Below are positions 12,334 to 25,099 of a stretch of DNA of 64,000 nucleotides, in pieces; within the stretch, counting starts at the first letter, position 1; each line of letters opens with the position of its first letter. The position numbers and the translations under genes are program-made. This stretch comes from Nicotiana tabacum. Its lineage: Eukaryota > Streptophyta > Magnoliopsida > Solanales > Solanaceae. The notes under the pieces are model-generated. The model made no database searches and was not told the origin of the DNA. It saw only the letters and a list, made by a program, of their open reading frames with translations. Location of the stretch: contig NC_134101.1 of NCBI RefSeq assembly GCF_000715075.1, positions 192,592,103 to 192,656,102 of the forward strand, in the 5' to 3' direction.

Positions 12334-12347
12334 TTGGTATTAGAGCA
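12334..12347 (+). promoter_or_regulatory. Primer-binding site of T1 (initiator tRNA-Met type)
   Basis: TTGGTATTAGAGCA starts 3 nt after the LTR end. It matches the TGGTATCAGAGC consensus complementary to the 3' end of plant initiator tRNA-Met, with one C-to-T change. Confidence 0.75.
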
Positions 12348-12530
12348 CTAGGTTGCCTAGGTCTCACAATTCACATACAAGCTTAGTAGAGTCTGAGGGA
12401 TCGGTACGGAGACGTCTGTGCTTATCCCCTAGAGGCTACAGAGTTAGGAGCAATTTCGCTTCTATTCTTCTCGTTCGTGTGATTTGGTCTCTCAATGCTA
12501 ATTGAACTTTCTACTCTTGTTCCTTTGCAG

Positions 12531-13930
12531 ATGGTGAGAACGTGTACCACTTCATCAGCTAAGCAGTAGCCTGGGCCCCCAGTGGTAGCTTTTACGAAGG
12601 TAGAGGCCGAGGCCGAGGCCGAGGTAGGGGCAGGGCTCAACCTAGAGCTCAAGCAGCAGCACCAGTGGCAGAGACTTAGGTAGAGTTTGATGAGGAGGCT
12701 CCGACCCATACCGTTCCAACAGGGCCAGCTTAGGTTCCAGAGGGGTTCATCGCTACCCAGGTACTTCAGGATGCTTTGGTCCGTCTAGTGGGCCTGATGG
12801 AGAGTGTTACTCAGGTATGCACATTCCCTGTAGCACCAACCGTCTCTCTGGCTGGGGGAGTAGCATAGACTCTCACTACTCACACTCCGGAGCAGATGGT
12901 TCCCCAGTTTTAGACTCCGGCAACTTAGCCAGTTAGGGTAGTTCTACTTGGTTTTGCAGCATAGACTGGCGATGGATCAACTATGTCTTCTGAGGCTTTA
13001 TGAAGATTGGATAGGTTTACCAAGATTTTCATCACTACCTATGGAGGTACATCTTCAAAGGATCCCTAGGACTATCTAGACAGTTGTCACGAGGTATTAC
13101 GGAACATGGGGATAGTGGAGACCAATAGGGTCGACTTTGCTATCTTTTGTCTTTCAGGTTCTACCAAGAAATGGTAGAGGGATTTTTATTTGGCCAGACC
13201 AACTGGGTCACCAGCTCTTACTTGGGACAATTTCTCTCAGCTATTCCTGGAGAAGTATCTTCCTATCACTCAGAGAGAGGGCTATCAGAGGTAGTTCGAG
13301 TGGCTTCAGTAGGGTTCTATGATCGTCACTCAGTACGAGACTAGATTTGTTGATCTGGACTGTCATGCTCTTTTTATACTTCCTACCGAGAGAGAGAGAT
13401 AGAGAGGGTGAGGAGGTTTATTGAGGGACTTGATTAGCCTATCAGATTGCAGATGGCTAAGGAGACAGGGAGTGAAATTTCTTTCCAGGATGTAGCTAGC
13501 GTGGCCAGACCTGTTGAGATGTTTCTATCTCAGGGGAGTGGTCAGGGGTCTGACAAGAGGCCTCGTCACTTGGGTGGATTCAGTGGGGCCTCATCTGGAG
13601 GCCGGGGTACTTTTGGTAGAGGCCATCCTCCCAGACCATTTCATTCAGCGCTTCAGACATCCTATGGAGCTTTAGGGAGTCGTGGTCCTTATGTACCTCC
13701 TTCAGGATAGCCAGCTTATAGTGCACTACCAGCTCCTATCAGGGTACCTCCTCTTCAGAGTTATTATCACGGTCAGTTGACTCGTCAAGGTTAGTCTAAG
13801 TTTCCACAGCCGCAATATTAGGACGGATGCTTTGAGTGTGGTGAGTATGGGCATATCTGAAGGACCTGTCCGAGATTAGTGGGTGTTCAGTCATAGCAGC
13901 TGGGTTCTCGTGCCATGATCCTAGCACCGC
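12531..13930 (+). pseudogene. T1 gag remnant
   Basis: Gag normally forms the virus-like particle that packages element RNA. The start ATG at 12531 opens with MVRT, as in T3 gag (MVRTRAT). The frame is soon broken by TAG stops at positions that are Gln in relatives. A CCHC zinc knuckle is readable at 13828-13869 (C-x2-C-x4-H-x4-C, with an internal TGA). A Gly/Arg-rich tract of repeated RGGGQ-like codons follows at about 13940-14060. No intact product is possible. Confidence 0.75.
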
Positions 13931-14139
13931 CCGCTCAGCCACCTAGAGGTAGGGGTCAGTGAGCCAGAGGTAGGGGTCAGCCCGCTAGAGGTGGAGGTCA
14001 GACCATTAGAGGTGGAGGCCAGGCCGCTAGATGTGGAGGTCAGCCAGTAGGAGTCCATCCTAGGGACATGGTTTAGAGTGGTTGGGCCCAACCCCGATGC
14101 TATACTTTCCCAGCCAGGCCTGAGGCTGAGTCATCCGAT

Positions 14140-16000
14140 GCTGTTATCACATGTACTATTTCGGTTTGCAGTAGAGATGCTTCAATTCTATTTGATCCAA
14201 GGTCTACATACTCCTATGTGTCATATTATTTTGCTTCATATTTGGTTGTGCCTCGTGATTCTCTGAGTGCTCTCGTGTTTGTGTCTAAAACGGTAGGGGA
14301 TTCTATTATCGTAGATCGTGTCTATTGTTCCTGTGTGGTTATTATTGGGGTCTTGAGACTAGCGTAGATCTCCTACTTCTCGATATGGTTGATTTTGATG
14401 TCATTTTAGGGATGGAATGGGCATCACCTTTTCACACTATATTGGACTGTCATGCCAAGACCGTAACCTTAGCATTGCCGGGGTTGCCTCGATTAGAGTG
14501 GACAAGGACTCTTGGTTATTCTACCAGTAGGGTTATTTCTTATATGAAGGTTCGGCGTATGGTCGAGAAGGGGTGTTTGGCTTATTTGGCTTATGTTCAT
14601 GATTCTAGTGCGGAGGTTCCTTCCATGGTTTCTATACCAGTTGTTCGGGAGTTCCTAGAGGTATTTCCTACATACCTGATGGGGATGCCACCCAACAGGG
14701 ATATTGACTTTTGTGTTGATTTGGCTCCGGGCACTCAACCTATTTCTATTCTGCCGTACCACATAGCCCCGCTAGAGTTGAAAGAATGGAGGGAGAAGTT
14801 GCAAAATTTGCTTGATTAGGCTTTATTAGTCCTAGCGTCTCGCCCTGGGGTGCGTTGGTGTTGTTTTTAAAGAAGAAGGGTGGGTCGATGGGGATGTGCA
14901 TAGACTATCGATAGTTGAACAAAGTCACCATCAAGAACAAGTATCCATTGCCGAGAATTGATGACTTATTTGATCAGCTTTAGGGTGCAAAGGTGTTTTC
15001 AAAGATCGATTTGAGGTCTGGCTATCATCAGTTGAGGATTAGGGAATTCGATGTCCCTAAGACAACTTTTCGGACCTGGTATAGGCATTATGAGTTTCTA
15101 GTGATGTCATTTGGATAGACAAATGCCCCAGCAGCATTCATGGATTTGATGAATCAGGTTTTCAAGCCCTTCTAGATTCCTCCGTGATTGTTTTTATTAA
15201 TGATATCTTGAGCTACTCCCGCAGCCGAGAAGAGCATGAGCTGCATCTTCGGATAGTTCTTCAGACCCTAAGGGACAACCAGTTATATGCTAAGTTTTCG
15301 AAATGTGAGTTTGGGTTGAGTTCAATTGCTTTCTTGGGTCACGTCGTATTAGCAAAAAGTATTCAGGTGGATCCTAAGAAGATTGAGGTAGTCAAGGACT
15401 GGCCTAGACCCATATCCCCTATAGAGATATGGAGTTTCTTGGGATTGGCAGGTTATTACCGTCGGTTTGTGAAGGAGTTTTCATCTATAGCATCCCCGAC
15501 GACAAGGTTTACCCAGAAGGGTGCCCCATTCAGATAGTCGGACGAGTGTGAGGTGAGCTTTCAGAAGCTAAAGACAGCTTTGACTACGGCGGCGGTATTG
15601 GTATTGCCCACAGGTTCAGGGCCCTAACAGTATCTTGTGACGCATATCGTATTGGACCTGGTGCAATATTGATGTAGGGTGGCAAGGTTATTGCATATGC
15701 TTCACGACAATTAAAGATTCATGAGAAGAACTATCCGGTTCATAACTTAGTAGTTGCAACCATTGTTCACGCGCTGAAGATTTGGAGGCACTATCTATAT
15801 GGTGTGTCGTGGGAGGTGTTCATGGATCATAAGAGTTTACAGTATTTGTTCGAGAAAAAGGAACTCAATTTGAGGAAGAAAAGGTGGTTGGAACTATTGA
15901 AAGACTATGATATCACCATATTGTATCATCCCACGAAGGCCAATGTGGTGGCCGATGCTTTGAGTAGGAAGTCATCCAGTATGGGTAGTCTTGCGTACAT
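14140..16000 (+). pseudogene. T1 protease, reverse transcriptase and RNase H remnant
   Basis: The aspartic protease motif at 14194-14205 reads D-P-R-S instead of D-T/P-G-S, so an active-site Gly is lost. The block [20 protein letters not shown] follows in another frame. RT motifs appear piecemeal: [15 protein letters not shown] at about 15004, FINDIL at 15193-15210 where the second Asp pair should be FIDDIL (Asp to Asn at 15199-15201), and [12 protein letters not shown] at about 15430. RNase H ends with [13 protein letters not shown] at about 15940. Stops at 14912, 14981 and 15675 each replace a Gln codon of relatives (CAG to TAG). Confidence 0.8.
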
Positions 16001-16009
16001 TCCAGTCGG

Positions 16010-17586
16010 TGAGAGACCGCTTGCTTTAGATGTTCAGGCTTTGGCCAGTCAATTTGTGAGGTTGTATGTTTCTGAGCCCAGCTGTGTTCTAGCCTGTATA
16101 GTCACTCGGTCTTCCTTGTTTGAGCGTATCAGGGAGCGGCAATATGATGACCCTAATTTGGTTATCCTTAGGGACGCAGTGCAACACGGTGATGTCAAGC
16201 AGGTTACCGTTGGAGATGATGGAGTCTTGATGATGTAGGGTTGTATTTGTGTGCCTAATGTGGATGGGCTTCATGAGTTGATTCTAGAGGAGGCCCACAG
16301 TTCCCGGTATTCTATTCATCGGGGTGTCGCTAAGATGTACCAGGACATGCGGCAACATTATTGGTGGAGGAGGATGAAGAAGGATGCTATTGCATATATA
16401 GCTCAGTGTTTAATTGTCAGCAAGTAAAGTACAAGCATCAAAGACCTGGTGGTTTGCTTCATAAGATAGAGATTCCTGAGTGGAAGTGGGAGCGTATCAC
16501 CATGGATTTTGTTGTTGGACTCACACGGACTCGGGGGAAGTTCGATGTAGTATGGGTTATTGTGGATGGGCTGACCAAGTCAGCGCATTTCATTCCTATG
16601 GCAGTTTCCTACTCTTTAGAGTAGTTGGCAGAGATTTATATCTGCGAGATCGTTCATCTTCATGGTGTATCTGTGTCTATCATTTCTGATCGAGGTACGC
16701 AGTTTACCTCGCACTTCTGGAGGCAATACATCATGAGTTGGGTACGTGGGTCAAGTTGAGCACAACATTTCATCCTCAAACGGATGGGTAGTCTGAGCGT
16801 ACTATTCAGATCTTGGAGGATATGCTCCGCGCCTGTGTTATTGACTTTGGAGATTCTTGGGATCAGTTCTTACCGTTAGCAGAGTTTACCTACAACAACA
16901 GCTATCAGTCAAGCATCCAGATGGCTCCTTATGAGGCATTATATGGTAGACAGTGTCGATCGCTGGTTGGGTGGTTTGAGTCGGGGGAGGCTCGGTTATT
17001 GGGTACAAGCTTAGTGCAGGATGCCTTGGATAAGGTTAAGATCATTTAGGATAGACTTCGTACAACTTAGTCCAAGCAAAAGAGTTATGCCGACTGTAAG
17101 GTTTATGATGTAGTATTCATGTTCGAAGTGAGAGTGTTGCTTTGGGTGTCATCCATGAAGGGTGTGATGCGGTTTGGGAAGAAGGGCAAGTTAAGCCCTA
17201 GGTTCATTCGACCTTTTGAGATTATTGATCGAGTGGGAGAGGTGGCCTACAAACTCGTGTTGCCACCAGGTTTATCAGCGGTGCATCCAGTGTTTCATGT
17301 GTCCATGCTTCGAAAGTATCATGGCGATCCATCCCATGTGTTAGATTTCAGCACTGTCCAGTTCGACAATGATTTGATCTACGAGGAGGAGCCGGTAGCT
17401 ATTCTAGATCGGCAGGTTCATCAGTTGAGATTAAAGAGTTATCCTTCGGTTCGAGTGCAGTGGAGAGGTCAGCCTGTTGAGGCAGCTATCTGGGAGTCTG
17501 AGTCCGATATGCGGAGCAGATATCCCCATCTTTTCACCAGCTCAGGTACTTTTCTATGTCCGTTCGAGGACGAATGGTTGTTGTAG
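16010..17586 (+). pseudogene. T1 integrase and chromodomain remnant
   Basis: The HHCC zinc-binding region spans about 16290-16430. The integrase core is seen as MDFVVG (first Asp, ~16502), SDRGTQFTSHFW (second Asp, ~16687) and a frame change before the Glu-containing helix. ILEDMLRACVIDF and the GKLSPRFIRPFEI barrel region follow. The C-terminal chromodomain, VRVQWRGQPVEAAIWESESD, ends shortly before the stop at 17584-17586. In Tekay elements this domain is thought to direct integration to heterochromatin. Stops at 16236, 16789, 17047 and 17068 disable it. Confidence 0.82.
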
Positions 17587-17596
17587 ATGTGGAGAT

Positions 17597-18954
17597 TGTG
17601 ATGACCAAAAAGGTCATCTTCTGTTTTAAAACACATTTCCGTGTTCCGAGGCCTTTAAAAACCTCACTTTACCTCTCCTCGATTTGCGTGCGCAATTTGG
17701 ACGTGCTTCCAGAAAGCTTTTATATGAAAATTGTTAAATAGTAATTTTTGGCCTAAATAGTAGATTTTATTTACTTCGGTCAATATTTTAGATAAACAGA
17801 CCCGAACCCGTGTTCTGACGGTTCCGATGGGTCTGTAGTAAAATATGAGTCTTGGATGTATGCCCAAAATCGAATTCTGAGGTCCCTAACCTGAAAAATT
17901 AATTTTTGATGAAAATTGTAAGACTGAAATTATAATGGTTTTAAGAAATTGATTAATACTCGATCTTGTTGGTATCGAGTTTGAATCTTGGTTCCGAAAC
18001 CCGATATAGGTCCATTATGATATTTATGCCTTATCTGTAAAATTTGGTGAGGAACGGAACTGATTTGACGTGGTTCGGACCTTTGGTTGAGAAAATAGAA
18101 GTTTTGAAACTTTCTTGAAAATTTCATGCAATTTGGTGCTAAATTCGTAGTTCAAGGTGTTATTTTGGCGATTTGATCGCACGAGCAAGTTTGTATGATG
18201 TTTTTAGACTTGTGTGCATGTTTGATTTCGATCCCCGAGGGCTCGGGTAAGTTTCAGATAGGCTACAGAGTGACTTGGGCTTAAGAATAATTGTCGGTAT
18301 GCTTCAGGTCTGCAGACTTCGCAATTGCGAGGTCTGGCTCGCAAATGCGAGCCTCGCATTTGCGAAGAATGTTCGCATTTGTGAAGTAGGGGAGGGGAAT
18401 GGGTAGTTCGCATTTGCAAAGAATAGTCCACATTTGTGGAAGTCCAGGTCTTCATTTGGTACTGGGACTTCGCATTTGCGATGGCTGCAGAAATGCGAGG
18501 AGTTTGCATTTGCGATACTTTTCTCGCATTTGCGAAGCTCAGGTCACAAATACGACATCTGCAGCTGACAAGTCTAGGCTTAGACGGGATTTTTCATTCA
18601 TTTTCTCATTTTTCAAAACCTAAACCTCAAGAGGCGATTTTCCAATGACCCTTTCTTCCCCAAATCATAGGTAAATGAATCTTAACTCATTTCTTTCAAT
18701 ATGTTATTCTTTTTTCAAGATTTCATCCTAGAATCTAGGGGTTTTCATGGTGGAATTGGGGATTTTTGGGTAGAAACTTAGGAATTTCGAAATTTGGGAA
18801 TTTAGACCTCAAATTTAGGTCGGATTCCAAAACCAATTATATATCCGGGCTCGGGGGTAGATGGGTAATCGGGTTTTTATCCAAATTTTGGGTTTTGACC
18901 AAGCGTGCTAGGGGTCGATTTTTGACTTTTTTGGGGAAATTATAATTATGCATT
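17597..18954 (+). mobile_element. T1 3' LTR, left part
   Basis: Starts TGTGATGACC directly after the purine-rich ATGTGGAGAT. It breaks at 18954, where a solo LTR is inserted. It resumes at 33003, giving a total of about 2.9 kb. Confidence 0.85.
18305..18560. repeat. Palindromic-word array (TTCGCATTTGCGAA type)
   Basis: About a dozen variants of CGCATTTGCG, with flanks often extending to TTCGCATTTGCGAA, including CGCAATTGCG, CGCAAATGCG and CACATTTGTG. No clear TATA box follows in this subfamily; the next landmark is the GAGGCGATTTTCCAATGACC block. Confidence 0.75.
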
Positions 18955-19669
18955 TGTGACGATCCAAAGGGGCATCTTCTGTTTTAGAACTCGAATCTGT
19001 GTTTCGAGGCCTTAAAAACCTCATTTTATCTCTCCTCGATTTGCATGTGCAGTCTGGACATATTTTTGGAAAGCCTTTATGTGGAAAATTGATGAAATAA
19101 TAATTTTTGGCCTTGTTGACTTCGGTCAACATTTTGGTAAACAGATCCGGACCCGTGTTTTGATAGTTCCGGTGGGTCCGTAGTAAAATATGTGACCTGG
19201 GCGTATGCCCCGAATCGAATTCCGAGGTCCCCAGCCCAGGAAATGAATCTGTGATGAAAATTGTAAAACTGGAATTATAAAGGTTTTAAGAATTTGGTTA
19301 ATAATTGATCTTGTTGATACCGGGTCCGTATTGTGGTTTCAAAGCCAGATACAGGTCTGTTATGATAATTATACCTTATCTGTGAAATTTGGTGAGTGTC
19401 GGGACTGATTTGACGAGATTCAGACCTTTGGTTGATAAAATAGAAGTTTTGAAACCTTCTTGAAAATTTCATGCAATTCGATGCTAAATTCATAGTTTTA
19501 GGTGTTATTTTGGCAATGTGATCGCGCAAGAAAGTTTGTATGATATTTTTAGACTTCTATGCATGTTTCGTTTGGAGTCCCAAGGGATCGGATGAGTTTT
19601 GGATAGGCTACGGGATATTTTAAACTTGAAAATTATGGTGTTTTTGGCTTCAGTTGTCATCTGGTATTT

Positions 19670-19945
19670 CCTTCTTCGCGTTCGTGAGGGAACTCTCGCG
19701 AACGTGAAGAGTAAGATGGTCCGAAGGAGAAATCCTTCTATGCGAATGCGAAGCACTGGTCACGAACGCGGAGCGTTGAGGGCATTGCCCTTCGCGAACG
19801 CGACCATGATATCGCGAATGCAAGGCATGTGACCTGGGGGAGGGGAAAGGTTCTCATCGCGAACGCAACACTAGGCTTGCGAAAGCGGATGGGGAGAGTA
19901 TGCCTCGGCGAATGCGATGGGCATCTTGCAAACGCGAAGAAGACC
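19670..19945. repeat. Palindromic-word array (TCGCGAACGCGA type)
   Basis: Variants of CGCGAACGCG, CGCGTTCG, GCGAATGCGA and GCGAAAGCGG recur through the segment. It holds the same position in the LTR as the array at 18305, but with a different word. Confidence 0.75.
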
Positions 19946-20016
19946 TGTCCAATGATTTTAAAGCAGAATCAAAGTCGGGACCTGTCCAATGATTTTAAAG
20001 CAGAATCAAAGTCGGG
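19943..20016. repeat. Perfect 37-bp tandem duplication
   Basis: The unit ACCTGTCCAATGATTTTAAA... occurs at 19943-19979 and again at 19980-20016 with no mismatch. Being perfect in an otherwise decayed LTR, it is probably recent. Confidence 0.85.
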
Positions 20017-21269
20017 ATTTGTTCAAGTTTTCATATCTTTTTCACTAGAATTCGACCTAGGGCAATTTTGAAGAGGGATTTCAACACCAAATCCTAGGTT
20101 TGTGTTCTTTAAGTCATTTTCTTCAATTTCCATCTACACCCATTAGATTTCTAGTCGTAAATCTTGTTCGTTTATGGTAGAATTAGGGATTTTGAGAAAA
20201 ATTGGGGATTTTGCAAATTTGGGAATTTAGACCTCGATTAGGGGTCGGATTCCAAAACCAATTGCATAGTTGGGCTCGCTGGTGATTGGGTGAATGGGTT
20301 TTGGTCCAAACCTCGAGTTTTGACCAGGCGGGCCCAGGGTCGGTTTTTGACTTTCTGGAAAGAATGCTGGGAAACTTATAATTTTGCATTGGAATTGATT
20401 TCTTTAGTGATAATTGATGTTATTAAGTTAATTATGACTAGATACGAGTGGATCAGAGGTGGAATCTAGAAAAAAAATGGTATTTCAGCTTTGAGTTGGC
20501 CGTTGGATTGAGGTAAGTGTTGTGTCTAACTTTGACTTGAGGGATTAGGGATCCCCGACTTAATTGCTATGTGAAAATCCATGTGTGTGGCGTATATGTC
20601 ACGACCCCGGTTCACCCTCCATGAACCATCGTGACGGCACCTAGTCTTTACGACTAGGTAAGCCTAATTTGCGGAAGAAAAACCAAATTTTTGCGGAAGT
20701 AAAACAATTTAAAATAGAAATAAAGTAGTAATAGTGTTTAAATGTGCCGCTCGGCTCACACCATGTTTAACTTTCCATACCAATACATAAATCCAAGACC
20801 CGGAAACCCACGAATCACAAGCTAAGATCAATACTACACAAATCTAACTCTGGAATGTCTAATAAGAACAAAAAAAATACAGAAGGGCTAAATACTAAAA
20901 GCAGGAATAGAAAGGGACTTCTTGGTCTGCGGACGCGGAAGATGTACCTCGAAGTCTCTAGAGCAGTCGCCTCCTCAAGGATGATAGGCCTGAGTAGCGG
21001 TACCTGGATCTGCACATGAAAAACATGCACAGAAAAGGCATGAGTACACTACAACAGTACTCAGTAAGTGCCAAGCCTAACCTCGGTTAGGTAGTGACGA
21101 GGAAGGTCAGCGCCCTACTGAGATTAAATAAATATAAGGATGACAAGATAAGATAAGCAGTACAATTGAAAATTTACAGTAAGAATCTACACAGGATAAT
21201 AAGAGTACAATAACGGAAACAGAGATGAAGGCAAACCACAAGGAAGTACCACTCACAACAAGGATGATA

Positions 21270-21590
21270 ACCGGGGATCTCTTGGTATCCCGAGGATCTC
21301 TTGGTATCCTCAATATATGCTAGGATCTCTTGGTATCCCGAGGATCTCTTGGTATCTTCAATATATGCTAGGGATCTCTTAGTATCCCAAGGATCTCTTG
21401 GTATCCTTAATATATGATAGGGATCTCTCGGTATCCTGAGGATCTCTTGGCATCCTCAATATATGCTAGGGATCTCTTGGTATCTCGAGGATCTCCTGGT
21501 ATCCTCAATATATGCTAGGGATCTCTCGGTATCCCGAGGATCTCTTGGTATCCTCAATATATGTGCCAGGGATCTCTTGGTATCCCGACC
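21270..21590. repeat. GGATCTCTTGGTATCC minisatellite (T2 3' LTR)
   Basis: About 13 copies of GGATCTCTTGGTATCC occur, mostly as dimers separated by CAATATATGCTAG, giving a higher-order period near 48 bp. The unit starts GGAT and ends ATCC. Confidence 0.85.
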
Positions 21591-22503
21591 TCAGTTCAGA
21601 TCATAAATACGTACAGAGGATCTCTCGGGACGCCGTTCCGTAGTCCCAAAGTAAAAACACACACCAACAACACAAGAATACCCAATTAAGCTAAATTTTG
21701 TACCAAGTAAACAATTAATTCTAGACTAACATGCTTCACATAATGCAATTAAGGCAGTTAAAGCAAATAGGCAATTAAGTCAACTAAACATACTTTTCTA
21801 AACTAGCAACATGCTAAATTCACAAGTAGAATAAAACAGGAAAAAGAACTCAATTGAAATACTTAAGGAAAAACTAGATTTTCAACAATTAGATCAAGTA
21901 CGCGCTTGTCACCTCATGTACAAGGCATTTCAATTATCAAATATATCATATCCTAAGGGGAAGATCCCCCACACAAGGTTAGACAAGCCACTTACCTCGA
22001 ACCGGCTTAAAAATCAACCCGTAACCACGTTCTTGCCACGAGTACTCGACTCCAAATGACTGAAATCTATTCAATTTAATTGCATAACGTAAATAACACT
22101 TCAAGTAACTGATTCTACAATTAAATTCTAAGATAATAAGCGAAATTATGTAAAATGACCAAAACGCCCCTCAGGTCCACGTCTCGGAATCGGGTAAAAT
22201 TTATATTTTCAAAAACCTCGCACTCTCACGGGTTCAGTCATATAAAGAGTACGAAAATTGGACTTCAATATATCCCTCAAATAATCACTCAAAGGTCTCT
22301 AATTATACAAGCCCTAACCCCCAAATTACCACTGATTTTCCTTAATTTTTCATGCTTAAATTGATAAAATCACTTCTATAACGAGTTTAGGGACCAAAGA
22401 CCTTACCCTAATGAACCCCTCTAAAAATCTCTCTTGAAAAGTGCTCCCCAAGCTTCTTCCGTTTTGAAAAGATGAAAAATGGCTAAATTTCGCGAAGGCA
22501 AGA

Positions 22504-22511
22504 ATTTATAT
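22504..22511 (-). promoter_or_regulatory. TATA box of T2 3' LTR
   Basis: Reverse complement reads ATATAAAT, about 17 bp from the palindromic-word array. Confidence 0.5.
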
Positions 22512-22524
22512 GTTCTGCCCAGCG

Positions 22525-22745
22525 ATTTCTGCATTTGCGGCCTTGGGACCGCATATGCGGTCCCGCTTCTGTGGAGCCTAGGTCGCATCTGCAACTTTCA
22601 CTTAAAGACCTATTTCCGCATCTGCGGTTTTGCTTCTGCGGTAAATCTCCTAGATCTGCAGAACCTACTGACCTCCCTAAATTTCGCTTCTACGGTGACG
22701 CACCTGCGGAACCCAAACCGCAGGTGCGGTTATGTCAGAACCAGC
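22525..22745. repeat. Palindromic-word array (CGCATCTGCGG type), T2 3' LTR
   Basis: Variants of CCGCATCTGCGG, GCATTTGCGG, CCGCATATGCGG, GCTTCTGCGG and CCGCAGGTGCGG. Strong self-complementarity of neighbouring words. Confidence 0.75.
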
Positions 22746-23409
22746 AGCTGAAGCTGCAACTTAAATTCCAACATCTTTCCGTCAACCATCCGAAATCATC
22801 CCGAGGCCTACGGGACCTTAACTAAAGGCACCAACAAGTCACAAATCGCTACCCAAACTTGTACCAATCCTTAGAACACCTAAAACAACATCGAAACCTC
22901 GAATTAACCGTGGATTCAAGCCTAAGAACTCAAAAATTCTCAAAATACGCTTTCGATCAAAACGTCTATCAAACCTCGTTCGAATGACCTAAAATTTTGC
23001 ACACACGTCACATTCAACACTATGGAACTACTCCAACTTCCGGAATTCCATTCCGACCCTCGGATCAAAATCTCACTATCGGATCGGAACTTCAAAAATT
23101 CAACTTTCGGCATTTCAAGCCTAATTTAGCTACGGACCTCCAAAACACAATTTGAACACGCCCCTAAGCCCAAAATTACCCAACGGAGCTAACAAAACAA
23201 TCAGATTTCCATTTTGAGGCCGTTTTCACACTATTTCGACTATGGTCAACTTTCCAACACTTAAGCTCTCATTAAGGGACTAAGTGTCCTAAAACTCTCC
23301 GAAACTTGAAACCGAACATCCGGACAAATCAAAAATAGCATAAATAAACTTGGGGAAAGCAGTTAATAGGGGATCGAGGCATAAATTCTTAAGACGACCG
23401 GCCGGGTTG

Positions 23410-24784
23410 TCACATCCTCCTACACTTAAACATTCGTTTGTCCTCGAACGAGCATAAAGACATACCTAAAGTAGTGAAAAGATGAGGGTAACGGCTGTGC
23501 ATATCCTGCTCGGTCTCCCAGGTTGCCTCCTCGACCGGCTGACCCCGCCACTGAACCTTCACGGATGCAATGTTCTTTGACCTCAGCTTTCTAACCTGCC
23601 TGCCCAATTGCCACTGGCTCCTCAACATAGGTTAGATCCTTGTCCAACTGGACTGAACTGAAATGCAACATGTGCGACGGGTCACCGTGATACCTCCAAA
23701 GCATCGAAACATGAAATACCGGATGAACTCCTACCAAGCTGGGAGGTAAGGCAAGCTCATAAGTAACCTCCCCAACACGCCTCAATATCTCAAAAGGGCC
23801 AATAAACCTCGGACTCAACATCCCTTCCTGCCCAAATCTCATAACGCCCTTCATAGGCGAAACTCGAACCATAACCTGCTCTCCAACCATATAGGAAACA
23901 TCACGAACCTTTCGGCCCACATAACTCTTCTATCTGGACTGGGCTGTATGGAGTCTATCCTGAATCACATTAACCTTCTCTAAAACACCTTGAACCAAGT
24001 CTGTGCCCAATAGACTAGCCTCACCTGGCTCAAACCAACCCACCAGGGATCTACACCATCTCCCATATAAATCCTCATACGGTGCCATCTCAATACTGGG
24101 CTGATAGCAGTTGTTGTAAGCAAGCTCCGCCAATGGCAATAACTGATTCCAAGACCCTCCAAACTCGATCACACACACACGGAGCATATCCTCAAGAATA
24201 TGAATAGTGCGCTCGAACTGTCTGTCCGTCTGAGGGGGAAATGTTGTACTCAACTCCACCGGAGTACCCAACTCATGCTGAACGACCCTCTAGAACTGTG
24301 ATGTGAACTGAGTACCTCTATTTGAAATGATGGAAACCAGAATACCATGTAGACAAACAACCTCCCGAATATAAATCTATGCCAACCGCTCCTAAGAATA
24401 AGTAGTACATACAGGAATGAAATGAGCGGACTTGGTCAGCCGATCCACAATCACCCAAATAGCATCGAACTTTCTCAAAGTCCATGGGAGCCCAACTACA
24501 AAGTCCATGGTGATCCACTCCTACTTCCACTCTGGAATCTCTATCTGTTGAAGTAACCCACCCGGTCTCTGGTGCTCATACTTCACCTGCTGACAGTTAA
24601 GGCACCAAGCTATGAATCCAACTATATGTTTCTTCATCCGCCTCCACCAATAGTGTTGTCTCAAATCCTGATACATCTTTGCGGCACCCGGATGAATGAA
24701 ATACCACGAGCTATGGGCCTCCTTCATAATCAACTGCCGAAGTCCATCAACATTGGGTACACAAATCCGACCATGCATCCTCAA
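23410..24784 (-). pseudogene. T2 integrase and chromodomain remnant
   Basis: Reading leftward: zinc-binding integrase N-terminus ([20 protein letters not shown], then CLNCQQVK), the core, the GKLSPRF-like barrel (here [20 protein letters not shown]) and chromodomain VKVQWRGQPVEEATWETEQD. The second core motif near 24321 reads SNRG instead of SDRG, so a catalytic Asp is lost. Stops and a frameshift near 23600-23630 separate the pieces. The final stop codon lies in the first bases of the 3' LTR, as in T3. Confidence 0.85.
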
Positions 24785-25099
24785 TACCCCATCATCACCA
24801 TGCTGAACCTTGTCCTTGAGGACAAGAAAATAAGGGTCATCATATACCGCTCCCTAATTCGATCAAATAAGGAAGACCGAGAAACCACGCAAGCTAGAGC
24901 CCAACTGGGCTCCGAAAGATCCAATCTCACAAATTGGCTGGCTAAGGCATGAATCCATCGCCATAGGCCTCTCTGATGCTGGTAGATATGCCAAACTCCC
25001 CAAGCTCTCCGCTCGGCGACTCAAAGCATCGGCCACCACATTGGCCTTGCCCGGGTGATACAAGATAGTGATGTCATAGTCCTTCAGCAACTCTAACCA

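Larger units (their letters stand above)
18955..20596 (+). mobile_element. Solo LTR in T1 3' LTR, left part
   Basis: Starts TGTGACGATCC. Together with 31641-32997 it forms one ~3.0 kb LTR related to T1's. Flanks are GCATT (18950-18954) and ACATT (32998-33002): a 5-bp TSD with one later change. There is no internal region, so it is a solo LTR. It is interrupted at 20596 by T2. Confidence 0.85.
20597..23414 (-). mobile_element. T2 3' LTR
   Basis: 2818 bp. In its own orientation it starts TGTGACAACCCGGCC at 23414, right after the purine tract AAGTGTAGGAGGA, and ends GGGGTCGTGACA at 20597. It contains one promoter/palindrome module, whereas the 5' LTR contains two. Confidence 0.9.

Noticed and set aside
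12335..12347. tRNA-Met or tRNA-Arg genes near LTR ends
   Set aside because: Only short complements of tRNA 3' ends (primer-binding sites); no cloverleaf.
21270..21590. GGATCTCTTGGTATCC array as a CRISPR or operator array
   Set aside because: Direct minisatellite inside an LTR, found at the same place in the partner LTR; spacers are repeated too.
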